From NCBI RefSeq assembly GCF_002860255.1, contig NZ_PGVE01000035.1, positions 62,001-126,000 of the forward strand: a stretch of 64,000 nucleotides of DNA, read 5' to 3'. The position numbers were made by a program, and so were the translations under genes. Under the pieces are notes generated by a model that saw nothing but the letters and a program-made list of their open reading frames with translations, was not told the origin of the DNA and made no database searches. This document shows positions 63,609 to 64,000 of the stretch, piece after piece; within the stretch, counting starts at the first letter, position 1; each line of letters opens with the position of its first letter. The DNA comes from Neobacillus cucumis. Its GTDB lineage: Bacteria; Bacillota; Bacilli; Bacillales; Cytobacillaceae.

Positions 63609-64000
63609 ATGAATAACAAACCTACTCTAGACGTAAAAGATATTCCAAAACCAGGTCAATGGTTTACCTTAAGTTTACAGCATCTATTCTCCATGTTTGG
63701 AGCGACCATACTTGTACCATATCTTGTTGGATTAAGCCCGGCGCTTGCCTTAATCTCAAGTGGACTTGGAACACTGGCCTTTCTTTTGATAACAAAAGGC
63801 AGGGTTCCTGCTTACCTAGGTTCATCATTTGCCTACATCATACCGATAAAAGTACTAAATGAAACAGGCGGACCTGGTGCTGCAATGGTTGGAACCTTTA
63901 TCGCTGGACTCGTATACGGGATTGTCGCACTAGTAATTAGCAAGTCTGGACACCGTTGGGTTATGAATATACTACCTCCGATCGTTGTAGGTCCAGTAAT
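63609..64000 (+). CDS. pyrP: Uracil permease PyrP, N-terminal part (runs off the window)
   Basis: Translation gives about 130 residues before the window ends. They match the NCS2 uracil/xanthine transporter start: LSLQHLFSMFGATILVPYLV with the conserved QH motif in helix 1, GRVPAYLGSSFAYI, and successive membrane helices. GGGGGAG precedes the ATG. It lies downstream of pyrR behind a second attenuator, as in the B. subtilis pyr operon. Confidence 0.93.
   Translation, partial: MNNKPTLDVKDIPKPGQWFTLSLQHLFSMFGATILVPYLVGLSPALALISSGLGTLAFLLITKGRVPAYLGSSFAYIIPIKVLNETGGPGAAMVGTFIAGLVYGIVALVISKSGHRWVMNILPPIVVGPV

Overview
This window comes from a low-G+C, endospore-forming, aerobic member of the Bacillaceae. 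The evidence is the gene order, which follows the Bacillus subtilis ctaA-to-pyrP chromosome segment almost gene for gene, together with sporulation loci (spoVV/ylbJ, gerR/ylbO, spoVD, spoVE, spoIIGA-sigE-sigG), bacillithiol synthesis (bshC), a MurE with the meso-diaminopimelate DNPR signature, T-box and PyrR riboregulators, and canonical Bacillus ribosome-binding sites with frequent TTG and GTG starts. Two structured interspersed repeats of a type familiar from non-subtilis Bacillus-like genomes (for example Neobacillus) suggest a relative rather than B. subtilis itself. The species cannot be named from the sequence alone.

Layout. Positions 1-7514 hold the caa3 cytochrome oxidase locus: the start of ctaA on the minus strand, a 632-bp divergent regulatory region, then ctaB, ctaC, ctaD, ctaE, ctaF, ctaG and a DUF420 (CtaM-like) assembly gene. 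Positions 7664-24212 hold the ylb region, which mixes small conserved genes: ylbA-ylbG, rsmD, coaD, spoVV, ylbK, the Lon-like protease ylbL, tmcAL, ylbN-rpmF, a crotonase homologue, gerR and ylbP. Positions 24300-27574 hold an acyl-CoA carboxylase operon (biotin carboxylase, biotin carrier, carboxyltransferase) preceded by two catabolite-response elements. Positions 27711-30726 hold panE, a DUF3397 membrane protein and bshC. Positions 30825-50596 are the dcw (division and cell wall) cluster: mraZ, rsmH, ftsL, pbpB, spoVD, murE, an orphan MurF-N-like domain, mraY, murD, spoVE, murG, murB, divIB, ylxW, ylxX, sbp, ftsA, ftsZ. Positions 50716-53523 are spoIIGA-sigE-sigG. Positions 53612-57626 hold ylmC-pgeF-ylmE-sepF-ylmG-ylmH-divIVA. 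The window ends with T-box-controlled ileS, ylyA, lspA, ylyB, and the start of the pyr operon (pyrR and the beginning of pyrP, each behind a PyrR attenuator).

How the parts work together. The first block builds terminal respiration. The central block makes lipid II, the septal synthases and the FtsZ ring, with sporulation versions (SpoVD, SpoVE) interleaved. The next block encodes the first mother-cell and late forespore sigma factors. There is no tRNA, rRNA, CRISPR, prophage or intact insertion sequence in the window. It is mostly a conserved core region, so the novelty is in small things: a candidate minus-strand structured RNA with C-rich single-stranded motifs near 15118-15275; a stand-alone MurF N-terminal-like domain in the dcw cluster; two repeat families; a structured divIB leader with its own promoter; and a compact sigG leader in which the sigE terminator, a sigma-F-like promoter and a ribosome-site hairpin overlap.
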